From positions 1 through 26,341 of the forward strand of contig QZJU01000010.1 in assembly GCA_003597955.1 (NCBI GenBank): 26,341 nucleotides of DNA. Direction: 5' to 3'. A model generated the notes under the pieces. The model did not search any database, was not told where the DNA came from, and was given only the letters and a program-made list of their open reading frames with translations. This DNA is from Candidatus Parcubacteria bacterium (GTDB taxonomy: Bacteria; Patescibacteriota; Patescibacteriia; PEXW01). Of this stretch, positions 14,747 through 21,972 are shown piece after piece; position 1 is the stretch's first letter; every line of letters starts with the position of its first letter. The position numbers and the translations under genes were made by a program.

Positions 14747-15844
14747 ATGCAAAAATATAATTCAGTGGTTTTCCCTTTCACCAGATTTAATAAACTCAAT
14801 GACCTTAGAGTCCGAGACAACTTTGTCGGCAAAAAGGTTATTTCCTTAAACGAACTAAGAGCTCTGTTGCCAAGCGGAAATTTTAGCAAACTTATGCAGC
14901 GCGGTGGAAACCCTGCGGATAAAATTTTTAATTTATTTTTGCATCCGCAAATTAGATTTGGACCCAAGCGGTTTGTCTTGGAGAAAAAAAGCCACTGGCT
15001 AGCCAAAATAAACGGATTCGTTAAAAGCCGGCGGCCTTTGCTTTTTACCATACTTGGCTTTCCAGGCAAAGCGCCGGTGCCGCTAAAAACTAATCGAAGC
15101 CTGCCGGATTTTGGCGAAATTCTTGCTTTGCAGAGATTATTTGATCTTACCCAAATAATTAAAAAAATTTACAAACCCGGGGCAAAAGTCATCATCGTAA
15201 CCGAAGGGGTTCTGGGTGATTTTATCGGACTCGATCCTCAAGAAACAAGAGCTTATGAGAAACAGCTGGCCTTTTTCGCAAAAAAACTTGGCTGGCATAA
15301 GGCCTTAGACTTCTTACCGTTGCGCGACTTAACGAAATTGAAAAATTTTGAAGTTTTTTTTAAAAAAAATATAAGCCTCTTGAAAAGGGGAAAAAATAGA
15401 TCGGCAGCGCAAAAAAAATTTCAGGCGGCCTTTAATTCGGTGTTTCACCTGGTAAATTGCCGAGGTTTTGCTTTGGACATCATTGCCGACGCTTACCAAA
15501 CCAGACCAAAAACTAAAAAGGGTCGGCATCTAAGAAACCAGCTCATTCAGAAAGCGTCCCAGGCGGTCTGGCAATATCTCGCTTTTTTAAAAACCCGCGA
15601 TGATTTGCGCTTTTTGGAAAAAAGGGCTTCACAGGCTTTGGCTTTAACTGTTTCACCAAAGCCCTACCGTCTGGGTTTTAACTTAGTCAGCAAAACAAAT
15701 AAACTTCTCCCCCATCATGGGGTTCCGCTTGGCACGGAAATCCGTTATTTGATAGACATACGAAGATCTAATAAAAAATTCATCCAAATCTACCTAAAAG
15801 CAGATAAAGAAAATTTACCCTTTCTTTATCTGCTTAAAAAATAA
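14747..15844 (+). CDS. PvcA/DIT1-like protein, diverged copy 2
   Basis: A paralogue of the preceding gene. It keeps the core VPLKTNRSLPDFGEILALQRL and IYKPGAKVIIVTEGVLGDFIGLD (about residues 111-165) and the C-terminal KLLPHHGVPLG. The IHP motif of copy 1 is replaced (FNLVSKTNKLL), and the middle region is Lys-rich and poorly conserved (KKNISLLKRGKNRSAAQKKF). It may therefore have a different substrate or be non-catalytic. The N-terminal ~90 residues are unlike copy 1. A 15-bp hairpin (15798-15812 with 15821-15835) lies inside its last codons. The ATG at 14747 has no Shine-Dalgarno site; the -10 is about 18 nt upstream. Confidence 0.68.
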   Translation: MQKYNSVVFPFTRFNKLNDLRVRDNFVGKKVISLNELRALLPSGNFSKLMQRGGNPADKIFNLFLHPQIRFGPKRFVLEKKSHWLAKINGFVKSRRPLLFTILGFPGKAPVPLKTNRSLPDFGEILALQRLFDLTQIIKKIYKPGAKVIIVTEGVLGDFIGLDPQETRAYEKQLAFFAKKLGWHKALDFLPLRDLTKLKNFEVFFKKNISLLKRGKNRSAAQKKFQAAFNSVFHLVNCRGFALDIIADAYQTRPKTKKGRHLRNQLIQKASQAVWQYLAFLKTRDDLRFLEKRASQALALTVSPKPYRLGFNLVSKTNKLLPHHGVPLGTEIRYLIDIRRSNKKFIQIYLKADKENLPFLYLLKK

Positions 15845-15868
15845 TTTTGTTTTAGTAAAAAACCGGTT

Positions 15869-16921
15869 TTAATCCTTGTCTTCGTCTTCATCTCCGTCGT
15901 TGCCACTGCCCGAATTCCGGTTTTGGTTTGATTTGTTTTCGTCCTCGGCTTCGTCGTCATCATCTTCGGGTCGACTGTCTGTATTGCGGTTTGAATTGAA
16001 CGAGGAATTAACGTTGTTATTCCGATTCTTATTCAGGTTTTGGTTGAGATTCTGGTTCGAATTGGTGTTTATGTCGTCATCTGAATCTTCGTCTTCATCG
16101 TCTTCTTCAATTTTTAGCAATTTTTGAATATCGTTTTTCTCCAACCCAGTGGTGGTTTGAATGGAATCAATGATGGCGTCCAAATTGATGGCATTAAGCG
16201 TATATTTATATTCATTTTCGCCTACTTTTAATTCCAGTTTGGTTACGCCATTCTTAATTTCCGCTTTTAATTCAACTTTTCCGACGGTTTGTTTTAACTT
16301 GGTTTGAAGTCTTTCTTTTTCCCGCTCCGTAAAACGGTTTTTAATCTCCAAAAATTTCTCTTCGACTTTTTCCAATGCCTCGGAGGCTTGCTCGCGATTT
16401 TCGCTTTGCTGCTTGGCTTGAACGCGGTTTATGACTTCCAAAGCGTTTTGCAGAGCCCGACTGGTATCACCCTCGGCGGCAACCGCGTCAGTCAAGCGAT
16501 TTTCCGATTGCAATTCAATCTGTTCTTGCTCGCGTTCTTGAGCGATTTTTAGCCAAAGGTTTGCTTTGTTGGTGTCGCTAAAAGTTAACTTTAATTGGAT
16601 TTTCTCCAACGCTTGGTCCACGCCATAAAGCGCGTCACCGGGCTTGGAATTGTCGGCGGCAACTGCAGTACCAAAACCGCCGGTAAGTAAAACTGCGATA
16701 ATAATGATTGGAATCATAGGTTTAAAAAGTGAATGATAGAATGTGAGATTATTTTTTTTAAAATTTTGACTAGAACTAAATTGACCACGGGTTTTCATTT
16801 CCTGATAAACCGAAAGTAATTGCCGCTGAATCCGGGCTCTGGCCGGCATTGGCAAATCCGCTTCTAACGCTTGACTAAGAATCTCTTTAAGTTTCGCGAT
16901 TTTTTCTAAACTTGTCGGCAT
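15869..16921 (-). CDS. DUF5667 membrane protein, probable anti-sigma partner
   Basis: Residues 1-60 are a cytoplasmic helical segment (LEKIAKLKEILSQALEADLP...RIQRQLLSVYQEM). A transmembrane helix (about 69-88, PMIPIIIIAVLLTGGFGTAV) leads to the DUF5667 signature SKPGDALYGVDQALEKIQL. Charged coiled-coil helices follow (about 120-215). The last ~80 residues are low complexity: an acidic run, then Asn/Gln-rich repeats (NQNLNQNLNKNRNNN) and more Asp/Glu. The gene starts 3 bp after the ECF sigma gene ends, so it probably encodes the membrane partner controlling that sigma factor. No canonical zinc anti-sigma motif is present. The disordered tail is probably outside the cell. Confidence 0.75.
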   Translation of the reverse strand: MPTSLEKIAKLKEILSQALEADLPMPARARIQRQLLSVYQEMKTRGQFSSSQNFKKNNLTFYHSLFKPMIPIIIIAVLLTGGFGTAVAADNSKPGDALYGVDQALEKIQLKLTFSDTNKANLWLKIAQEREQEQIELQSENRLTDAVAAEGDTSRALQNALEVINRVQAKQQSENREQASEALEKVEEKFLEIKNRFTEREKERLQTKLKQTVGKVELKAEIKNGVTKLELKVGENEYKYTLNAINLDAIIDSIQTTTGLEKNDIQKLLKIEEDDEDEDSDDDINTNSNQNLNQNLNKNRNNNVNSSFNSNRNTDSRPEDDDDEAEDENKSNQNRNSGSGNDGDEDEDKD

Positions 16922-16924
16922 GGC

Positions 16925-17473
16925 TTATTCTTTAAGTAATTGGCTGAGTTTTTTCACAGCCCGATGCTTTAAAACCCTGACTTGCAGAGCGGAAATTCGC
17001 ATAAGTGAGGCAATCTCCGAAATGTCATAATTTTCCACAAACATCAAACAAATAACGGTTTGTTGTTTTTCCGTCAGTAATTTTAGTTTTTGTTTCAGCG
17101 CTTTCGTTCTGGTGTCAAGCTCAAATTCTTGCGCGGGCACCTGCAACCCTGGATTTTTTGATTCAACAAGCGCGCCAATCTCCATAACGGGTTTATTGCT
17201 GCGATAATAATCAATCAGCCGATGCCTGGCAATCTGAAAAAGCCAAGTTGAGAATTTGGCATTTCGCCTGGGCTTATAGCGCGGCAGACCCCTGATCATT
17301 TCCAAAAAAACTGTTTGGGTTAAATCCTCGGCGTCAGCTTGGGAATTTACCCGATAAGCCAAAAAGCGGAATATCCGGTTTTGGAAAAATTCAAAGAGCT
17401 TTCCAATGCTTGCCTCATCTCCGGCTTGGGCGGCTTGCACCCAGGCCTGAATTGTCTGATCTTCATGTTCCAT
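16925..17473 (-). CDS. ECF-type RNA polymerase sigma factor
   Basis: Region 2 (DAEDLTQTVFLEMIRGLPRY, FSTWLFQIARHRLIDYYR) and region 4 (LTEKQQTVICLMFVENYDISEIASLMRISALQVRVLKHRAVKKL) are both clear, with a short linker and no region 3, as in ECF sigma factors. I start it at the ATG at 17473 (MEHEDQTIQAWVQAA); an in-frame start 25 codons upstream would add residues foreign to the family. TATACT lies exactly 6 nt before this ATG (17480-17485), suggesting a leaderless mRNA. GTAAC about 16 nt before a CGA near this -10 could be an ECF-style autoregulatory element, but that is weak. The DUF5667 gene follows 3 bp later. Confidence 0.88.
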   Translation of the reverse strand: MEHEDQTIQAWVQAAQAGDEASIGKLFEFFQNRIFRFLAYRVNSQADAEDLTQTVFLEMIRGLPRYKPRRNAKFSTWLFQIARHRLIDYYRSNKPVMEIGALVESKNPGLQVPAQEFELDTRTKALKQKLKLLTEKQQTVICLMFVENYDISEIASLMRISALQVRVLKHRAVKKLSQLLKE

Positions 17474-17548
17474 TCGAATAGTATATCGGAAAATCCATTT
17501 TTTTGTTACAAGAAAAATTTGTCGGCACACCCGCATCGTTTCACTCAC

Positions 17549-17769
17549 GGTTGTTGCTGCCCTTCAAATCCGAGTAAATCCATGAGTAAAGGAAATTAAA
17601 AAGGGGGTCCCCAAATTTTTGTTAAAAAATTTGGGGAAAGGGGAGCTGCCCTGAACCACTCGCCCTTTGGGTTCGGGTATCAGGGCATGCACCACTAGGA
17701 GTGTGATGTCTGGCTCGCCATGCACCCGAACAGCACCGGCCGGTAGGTCGGTGCGTAGTGAGTGGTGCA
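17549..17769. other. Palindrome-dense spacer between the sigma gene and tRNA-Gln
   Basis: There is no credible gene here. Three palindromes lie in a row: a 12-bp perfect hairpin CCCCAAATTTTT/AAAAATTTGGGG (17609-17620/17625-17636), TGCCCTGA/TCAGGGCA (17647-17654/17680-17687), and an 11-bp pair CATGCACCACT (17686-17696) with 17761-17771 enclosing GCACCG/CGGTGC. The last arm overlaps the 3' end of tRNA-Gln. The GC content is higher than in the flanks. It could be a processed tRNA 3' trailer or a non-autonomous palindromic element. Confidence 0.5.
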
Positions 17770-17843
17770 TGGCTCCGGGACTTGGATTCGAACCAAGATA
17801 GCCGCCTCCAAAGGGCGATGTCCTACCATTAGACGATCCCGGA
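17770..17843 (-). tRNA. tRNA-Gln(TTG), CCA encoded
   Basis: The 74-nt minus-strand cloverleaf starts TCCGGGA and ends TCCCGGAGCCA. The anticodon loop is CTTTGGA (anticodon TTG, read from the 5' end of the tRNA). The T arm has a standard TTCGAAT loop and the D arm has TAATGGTA with the GG pair. Confidence 0.95.
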
Positions 17844-17962
17844 ATAAATTTCTTTTAGTTTTCTACGACCCGCTGCTGACTTGAAATATTTTTCTCGCTG
17901 GTGGGCTTCAGCTCGGGTTAAGTAATTTTCGGTATTTGGCTTATTATCCTAAACGAATTTCT
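17844..17962. other. Short spacer between tRNA-Gln and ftsX
   Basis: I see no gene, promoter or convincing terminator in these 119 bases, only some GC-rich partial repeats (CGCTG, GGGCTTCAGC). Confidence 0.4.
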
Positions 17963-18889
17963 TTAAACTTTCAAATACCGCCGAGTGGCGATCCAGGCAC
18001 TCAAAGTGCTTAAAACTAAGGCGCCTAACAGCTCCCAGCCAATTATCGCCCAAAATTCCTCTTTTAAAATACCGCTAACGGTGATATCCGTACCGCTAAA
18101 GAAAAAACGATGCATAGCCGGGGCCGTGCTTTGCCAGAGCAAGACAATTACAATTATCGCCAAGCCGGCGCCCAACAAACTGTAAATTATGCTCTCCAAG
18201 ATAAAGGGCGAACGGATAAAGCCGTTGGAAGCGCCCACTAAACGCATAATCCCAATTTCTTCCCGGTGCGTATATATGGCAATCCGAATTGTGTTAAAAA
18301 GCACGATCAAAGAAAGCAAAGCAAAGACCCCGCTGACTAGTAAGCCAATTTCTCTAATTCGGTCGGTAATTTGAGTAAGTTTGGTTATGACGGTTTGGCT
18401 GTCCTGAAAATCCCGGTCTTTATTCGCCACCAACTTAAGATTTTCTTCATTATCAACAAATTTCATAATCGCCTCGAAATCCGAAATTCTTTTGGCTTTA
18501 ATAATCACGCTGGCAGGCAGCGGATTGCTGGTAAGTTCAGCGAGCAATTCCTGGATGTTCGGGTCTTGCTCATGAAGCTTCTTGAAATTCTCCAGCGCTG
18601 CGGCCTTGCTTTGGTAGCTGACACTTTCAACATTCGACAGCTGCCTTAGCCGGTTTTGAAAATCTTCCGCCTGATCGTCGGTGACTTCAGGTTTTAATTC
18701 CAAAGTGACATCAACCTTTTTTTCCACGGTTTGCAAAGCTCGTTCGCCCAAAACATTCAGGGCTGAAACCAAACTAATGGAAAAAACCGCGACGGCCACG
18801 ATGATTAAAGTCACGATCGAAAGCCATAGGTTGCGCTGAAAATTTTGCAGGGCGAATTTAATTGCCCGGCTAGCTTGTAATACCATCAT
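17963..18889 (-). CDS. ftsX: Cell-division protein FtsX
   Basis: FtsX is the membrane half of the FtsEX complex, which activates peptidoglycan hydrolases at division. The 308 residues show the expected four helices: one near the N-terminus (LWLSIVTLIIVAVAVFSI), then a long external domain (LSNVESVSYQSKAAALENF, NPLPASVIIKAKRISDFEAI), and three C-terminal helices (LLVSGVFALLSLIVLFNTI; IIYSLLGAGLAIIVIVLLW; WELLGALVLSTLSAWIA). The motif IGIMRLVGASNGFIRSPF between helices 2 and 3 is characteristic. It overlaps ftsE by 4 bp (ATGA), so the genes are translationally coupled. Confidence 0.94.
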   Translation of the reverse strand: MMVLQASRAIKFALQNFQRNLWLSIVTLIIVAVAVFSISLVSALNVLGERALQTVEKKVDVTLELKPEVTDDQAEDFQNRLRQLSNVESVSYQSKAAALENFKKLHEQDPNIQELLAELTSNPLPASVIIKAKRISDFEAIMKFVDNEENLKLVANKDRDFQDSQTVITKLTQITDRIREIGLLVSGVFALLSLIVLFNTIRIAIYTHREEIGIMRLVGASNGFIRSPFILESIIYSLLGAGLAIIVIVLLWQSTAPAMHRFFFSGTDITVSGILKEEFWAIIGWELLGALVLSTLSAWIATRRYLKV

Positions 18890-19566
18890 AGACGATATTT
18901 CCCCGAGGCTTGATCGGAAACCAGGTGTCCGTGATCAAGCGTTAAGACTCTTTTTCTAAGACTATTAACGATCTCCCGGTTGTGCGTGACCAAAACCACA
19001 GTCGTTCCGAAACTATTGATTTTCAGAAGCAGCTCCACGATCTCGTGGGCATTAATCGCGTCTAAATTTCCGGTGGGTTCGTCAGCCACCAAAATTTTTG
19101 GCCGGTGAACCAGAGCTCGAGCAATCACCACCCTTTGCTGCTCTCCGCCCGAAACCTCACGCGGAAACCGATCTTGCTTATGGTGCAGACCAACGATTTT
19201 TAAAACTTGGGGTACGATTTGAATGATTTTGGCGTGGGAAGCGCCGGAAACTTCCAAAGCGAAAGCAACATTTTCAAATAAGGTTTTCTGCGGCAAAAGC
19301 TTAAAATCCTGAAAGACCACGCCGATTTGCCGTCGCAAGAGCGGCACATCTTTCGAGTCGATGTGGGTGATATCCCAATCTCCGATGATTAAGCGCCCTT
19401 CGGAAAGACGCTCTTCGGCAATAATCAATTTTGCCAAAGTGGTTTTGCCAGTTCCAGACTGCCCGACAATCGAAACAAATTCCCCGCTAGCAATAGTCAA
19501 ACTGATGTCTTTTAGGGCGACGACATTGTGGGGATAAAACTTGGAAACCTTTTCAAAAGTAATCAT
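18886..19566 (-). CDS. ftsE: Cell-division ATPase FtsE
   Basis: FtsE is the ATP-binding subunit of FtsEX. Walker A is GQSGTGKTT (about residues 35-43), the ABC signature VSGGEQQRVVIARAL and Walker B ILVADEPTGNLD follow, and an H-loop (LVTHNREIV) ends the core. The 226-residue length is normal. Its ATG overlaps the stop of the upstream RlpA-DPBB/carboxypeptidase gene by one base (TAATG) and its end overlaps ftsX by 4 bp, so all three are probably translated from one mRNA. Confidence 0.95.
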   Translation of the reverse strand: MITFEKVSKFYPHNVVALKDISLTIASGEFVSIVGQSGTGKTTLAKLIIAEERLSEGRLIIGDWDITHIDSKDVPLLRRQIGVVFQDFKLLPQKTLFENVAFALEVSGASHAKIIQIVPQVLKIVGLHHKQDRFPREVSGGEQQRVVIARALVHRPKILVADEPTGNLDAINAHEIVELLLKINSFGTTVVLVTHNREIVNSLRKRVLTLDHGHLVSDQASGKYRL

Positions 19567-21545
19567 TAGAGGTTCGCAAAACCAATTTCAAAGGCTTTTT
19601 CCATATCCTTGTAATGTTGGGGCTTTGAGCTGGAGCCCAAGGTGACAACCACTAAATTGCGACCCGTCGTCTTGCCTTTGACCTGCGCAATCAAACAAAA
19701 TCCTGACTCTTCAATATATCCGGTTTTGGTGCCCGTAATTTGCCAGCCGCTTTTTAAAATCTCGTTGCGGTTGGTTATGGTGTGCGACCTTTTTGTATTA
19801 AGCGTAGAAAAAGTATAACTTTTTTTGACTGTGACATTGCTGATCTCGGGTCGCGCAAATGCGATCGCGGCTAATTTGGCCGTATCCGCGGCTGAACCTT
19901 GGTTAGCCGGATCCAGGCCGGTCGGGTCGGCAAAAGTTAGGGAATTTAAACCTAAAGTTTTTGCTTTTTCATTCATTAATTTAACGAAATCCGCTTCGGA
20001 AAGCTTAGTGGAGCGGACCAGAGCACGGGTGGCATTATTCGCCGAACCGATTAACATCGCATGCCATAAGTCGTTTGTGGTCAGTGTTTCGCCCGGTGAA
20101 ACATACAAACACGAACAAATCGCGCCATCAGCTTTTTCGTATTTAACCGTATTCCGGAAAGTCGGCTTGCGGTCAAGATACACCAAAGCGGTCATTAATT
20201 TAGACAGGCTGGCGATAGGATGCCTTTCGTCTGAATTTTTAGTCGCCACCAGCGTTTGCTTATCTATGTCAAAAACTGCGGCGGCAGTGCTGGAAATTGG
20301 CAGCACCACAGGAGCTTTGCTGTCGGCGAGGATCGCAGAGGGCGCATTGACAATTGGCTTTGCTATCATGTCACCCAGGACTTTGGGGTTTACCACGGCC
20401 ACTTTTACTTTAGCCACGCCCCCGTTTTTACCCCGAATCTTGCTAAAAGCCGTATAAACCATGTCAATTACCCTCCCCCTAACATACGGGCCCCGTGAAA
20501 CAACCTTTACGGTCGTTGTTTTCCCATTTTCTAAATTCGTGACCTTTAACTTCGTACCCATAGGATAGCGATTATGCGCCGCGCCATCAGGATACTTTTT
20601 GCTGCGATACCAGCTGGCAACTCCTTGCTCTTCGCCTATATCTTCCACGATTATAAAATACGATTCTGGGTTTGGTACGCGATTCTTGATGGATTCTTCC
20701 CAAATTTTATGTGTGGCGTTATAGATTAAAACCTTTTGCGCGAAAAATCCATTTGGTGCTAAAACCGGCGAAACAACAATCGGCTTTGCCGGTCTAATTT
20801 TCTGGCCGTCAGCCTGGCGCAAAGCTATTTGGTAAAAGCTGGTGCGGGTATTATAGCGGCTTGGAATCGGCGCTGGCGGCTGCACTCCCGGTATAATAAC
20901 CAGATTCGCTTCATTGACAATTGAATTTTTGGCAATCAAGATGTTTAAATTTTCGTATTTCAAAACTCCTTGAAAATCGGCGTTTAGGGTTTGCACAAAC
21001 GCATTCATGCCGGCTTGCACATCGGGACCAAAGTATCCAGGCTGGGTGTAGAGATCCGTCACTGGCACGATAACCGTGTTCAACCGCTTGGTGGCGCCTT
21101 TAATAAAATTTTGTGCGTCAATAGTCCGGCCCACGATTTCCCAGTAATTTTTTTCAAAATTAAAGCCCAACAAAATCGTAGCCGTACCCGGTTGAGGAAC
21201 GCTTAACACTCTCAACCATAAATAGCTTTTTGCCAAAACTTCAGCCTGCGCGGAATTTATGGTAAAAGCGTAAGCCGAACCGGCTTGCGCGTAACGGGTG
21301 GGCAAAGCCAAAGGCAAGGCCGATCCGACTGTAATCGTTAAACGGGCCGGGGCGGAAAATAAATTCGGTCTAAGGCCGAGCGTAAATTCTTCGCCGATTC
21401 TATATTCCGAGCCTTTGGTTGCATAATCAGTAGTGATTTCAGCTATCAGCGGGTCGGCAGCAAAAACTTTGACCGGCAAACTCAAGCCAAAGCCAAAAAT
21501 AAGCAGTATTAAAATTTTTTTAAAACTTGTCAGCTGGAGTGGCAT
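19566..21545 (-). CDS. RlpA-like DPBB domain fused to D-alanyl-D-alanine carboxypeptidase (S11)
   Basis: This is a 659-residue exported protein. A signal peptide (ILILLIFGFGLSLPVKVFA, ending near residue 29) precedes a ~270-residue beta-rich region of unknown type. An RlpA-like double-psi beta-barrel spans about 306-390 (GVASWYRSKKYPDG, MGTKLKVTNLENG, SRGPYVRGRVIDMV). A peptidase S11 domain follows with complete active-site motifs: SLSK (446-449), SAN (501-503) and KTG (607-609). It would trim D-Ala from peptidoglycan stems. In the DPBB the common DRGP motif is SRGP (350-353), so that part may bind glycan rather than cut it. Coupling to ftsEX implies action at the septum; FtsEX activating this protein is an inference. 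Confidence 0.88.
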   Translation of the reverse strand: MPLQLTSFKKILILLIFGFGLSLPVKVFAADPLIAEITTDYATKGSEYRIGEEFTLGLRPNLFSAPARLTITVGSALPLALPTRYAQAGSAYAFTINSAQAEVLAKSYLWLRVLSVPQPGTATILLGFNFEKNYWEIVGRTIDAQNFIKGATKRLNTVIVPVTDLYTQPGYFGPDVQAGMNAFVQTLNADFQGVLKYENLNILIAKNSIVNEANLVIIPGVQPPAPIPSRYNTRTSFYQIALRQADGQKIRPAKPIVVSPVLAPNGFFAQKVLIYNATHKIWEESIKNRVPNPESYFIIVEDIGEEQGVASWYRSKKYPDGAAHNRYPMGTKLKVTNLENGKTTTVKVVSRGPYVRGRVIDMVYTAFSKIRGKNGGVAKVKVAVVNPKVLGDMIAKPIVNAPSAILADSKAPVVLPISSTAAAVFDIDKQTLVATKNSDERHPIASLSKLMTALVYLDRKPTFRNTVKYEKADGAICSCLYVSPGETLTTNDLWHAMLIGSANNATRALVRSTKLSEADFVKLMNEKAKTLGLNSLTFADPTGLDPANQGSAADTAKLAAIAFARPEISNVTVKKSYTFSTLNTKRSHTITNRNEILKSGWQITGTKTGYIEESGFCLIAQVKGKTTGRNLVVVTLGSSSKPQHYKDMEKAFEIGFANL

Positions 21546-21585
21546 TGTTTAAAATCCTGGTTATGGGTGTATTGCTTTTAAGCGT

Positions 21586-21660
21586 GCGAGTGTAGTATAA
21601 CGGCTATTATGCTACCTTCCCAAGGTAGAGACGGCGGTCCGACTCCGCTCACTCGCTCCA
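21586..21660 (+). tRNA. tRNA-Gly(CCC), CCA encoded
   Basis: A 75-nt cloverleaf begins GCGAGTG and ends CACTCGCTCCA. The anticodon loop is TTCCCAA on a perfect CTACC/GGTAG stem. The D loop contains GG. The T loop is TCCGACT, with C in place of the usual second T. It is divergent from the carboxypeptidase gene and 42 bp upstream of tRNA-Thr. Confidence 0.93.
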
Positions 21661-21702
21661 TAGGTAAGCTAGAGTGTCGAACCTACTTATTAAACCCCAA
21701 GT

Positions 21703-21778
21703 GCCGATGTAGCTCAGCTGGTAGAGCAATCGCTTCGTAAGCGATGGGTCGTCGGTTCGAATCCGACCATCGGCTCCA
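21703..21778 (+). tRNA. tRNA-Thr(CGT), CCA encoded
   Basis: A 76-nt cloverleaf GCCGATG...CATCGGCTCCA with anticodon loop TTCGTAA (anticodon CGT) on an ATCGC/GCGAT stem. The D loop (AGCTGGTA) and T loop (TTCGAAT) are standard. Its last bases and 3' flank recur in inverted orientation at 25412-25468. Confidence 0.95.
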
Positions 21779-21823
21779 GCCTTCGCTCCTCGTTTCACTC
21801 GGAGCTTCGGCCGGCAGGCCAGC
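21767..21823 (+). repeat. 57-bp inverted-repeat arm 1 (tRNA-Thr 3' end plus flank)
   Basis: This stretch is the reverse complement of 25412-25468 with one mismatch. It covers the last 12 bases of tRNA-Thr(CGT) and 45 bp of 3' flank containing GCTCC/GGAGC and GGCCGGCAGGCC self-complementary parts. Because the match continues well past the tRNA, it is more than ordinary tRNA similarity. Confidence 0.85.
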
Positions 21824-21972
21824 CGAGGTATTTATTCCAAGAGTTACACAGAACATCTGTAACGAAGGCTGCCCTCTGAAGCCTTGGGCGAAGGAGGGCC
21901 TACCCCCAAGCGCGCCTCGTCCGCGCAGGCCCCGAAAATGACTGCGTCAAAGAAGAATAATCTGATAAAGAG
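21824..21972. other. Spacer with two hairpins after tRNA-Thr
   Basis: No gene is seen. GTTACA (21843-21848) pairs with TGTAAC (21858-21863), and GCCCTC (21871-21876) with GAGGGC (21894-21899). The region is GC-rich compared with its surroundings and lies between tRNA-Thr (+) and the end of the foldase gene (-). Confidence 0.4.
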
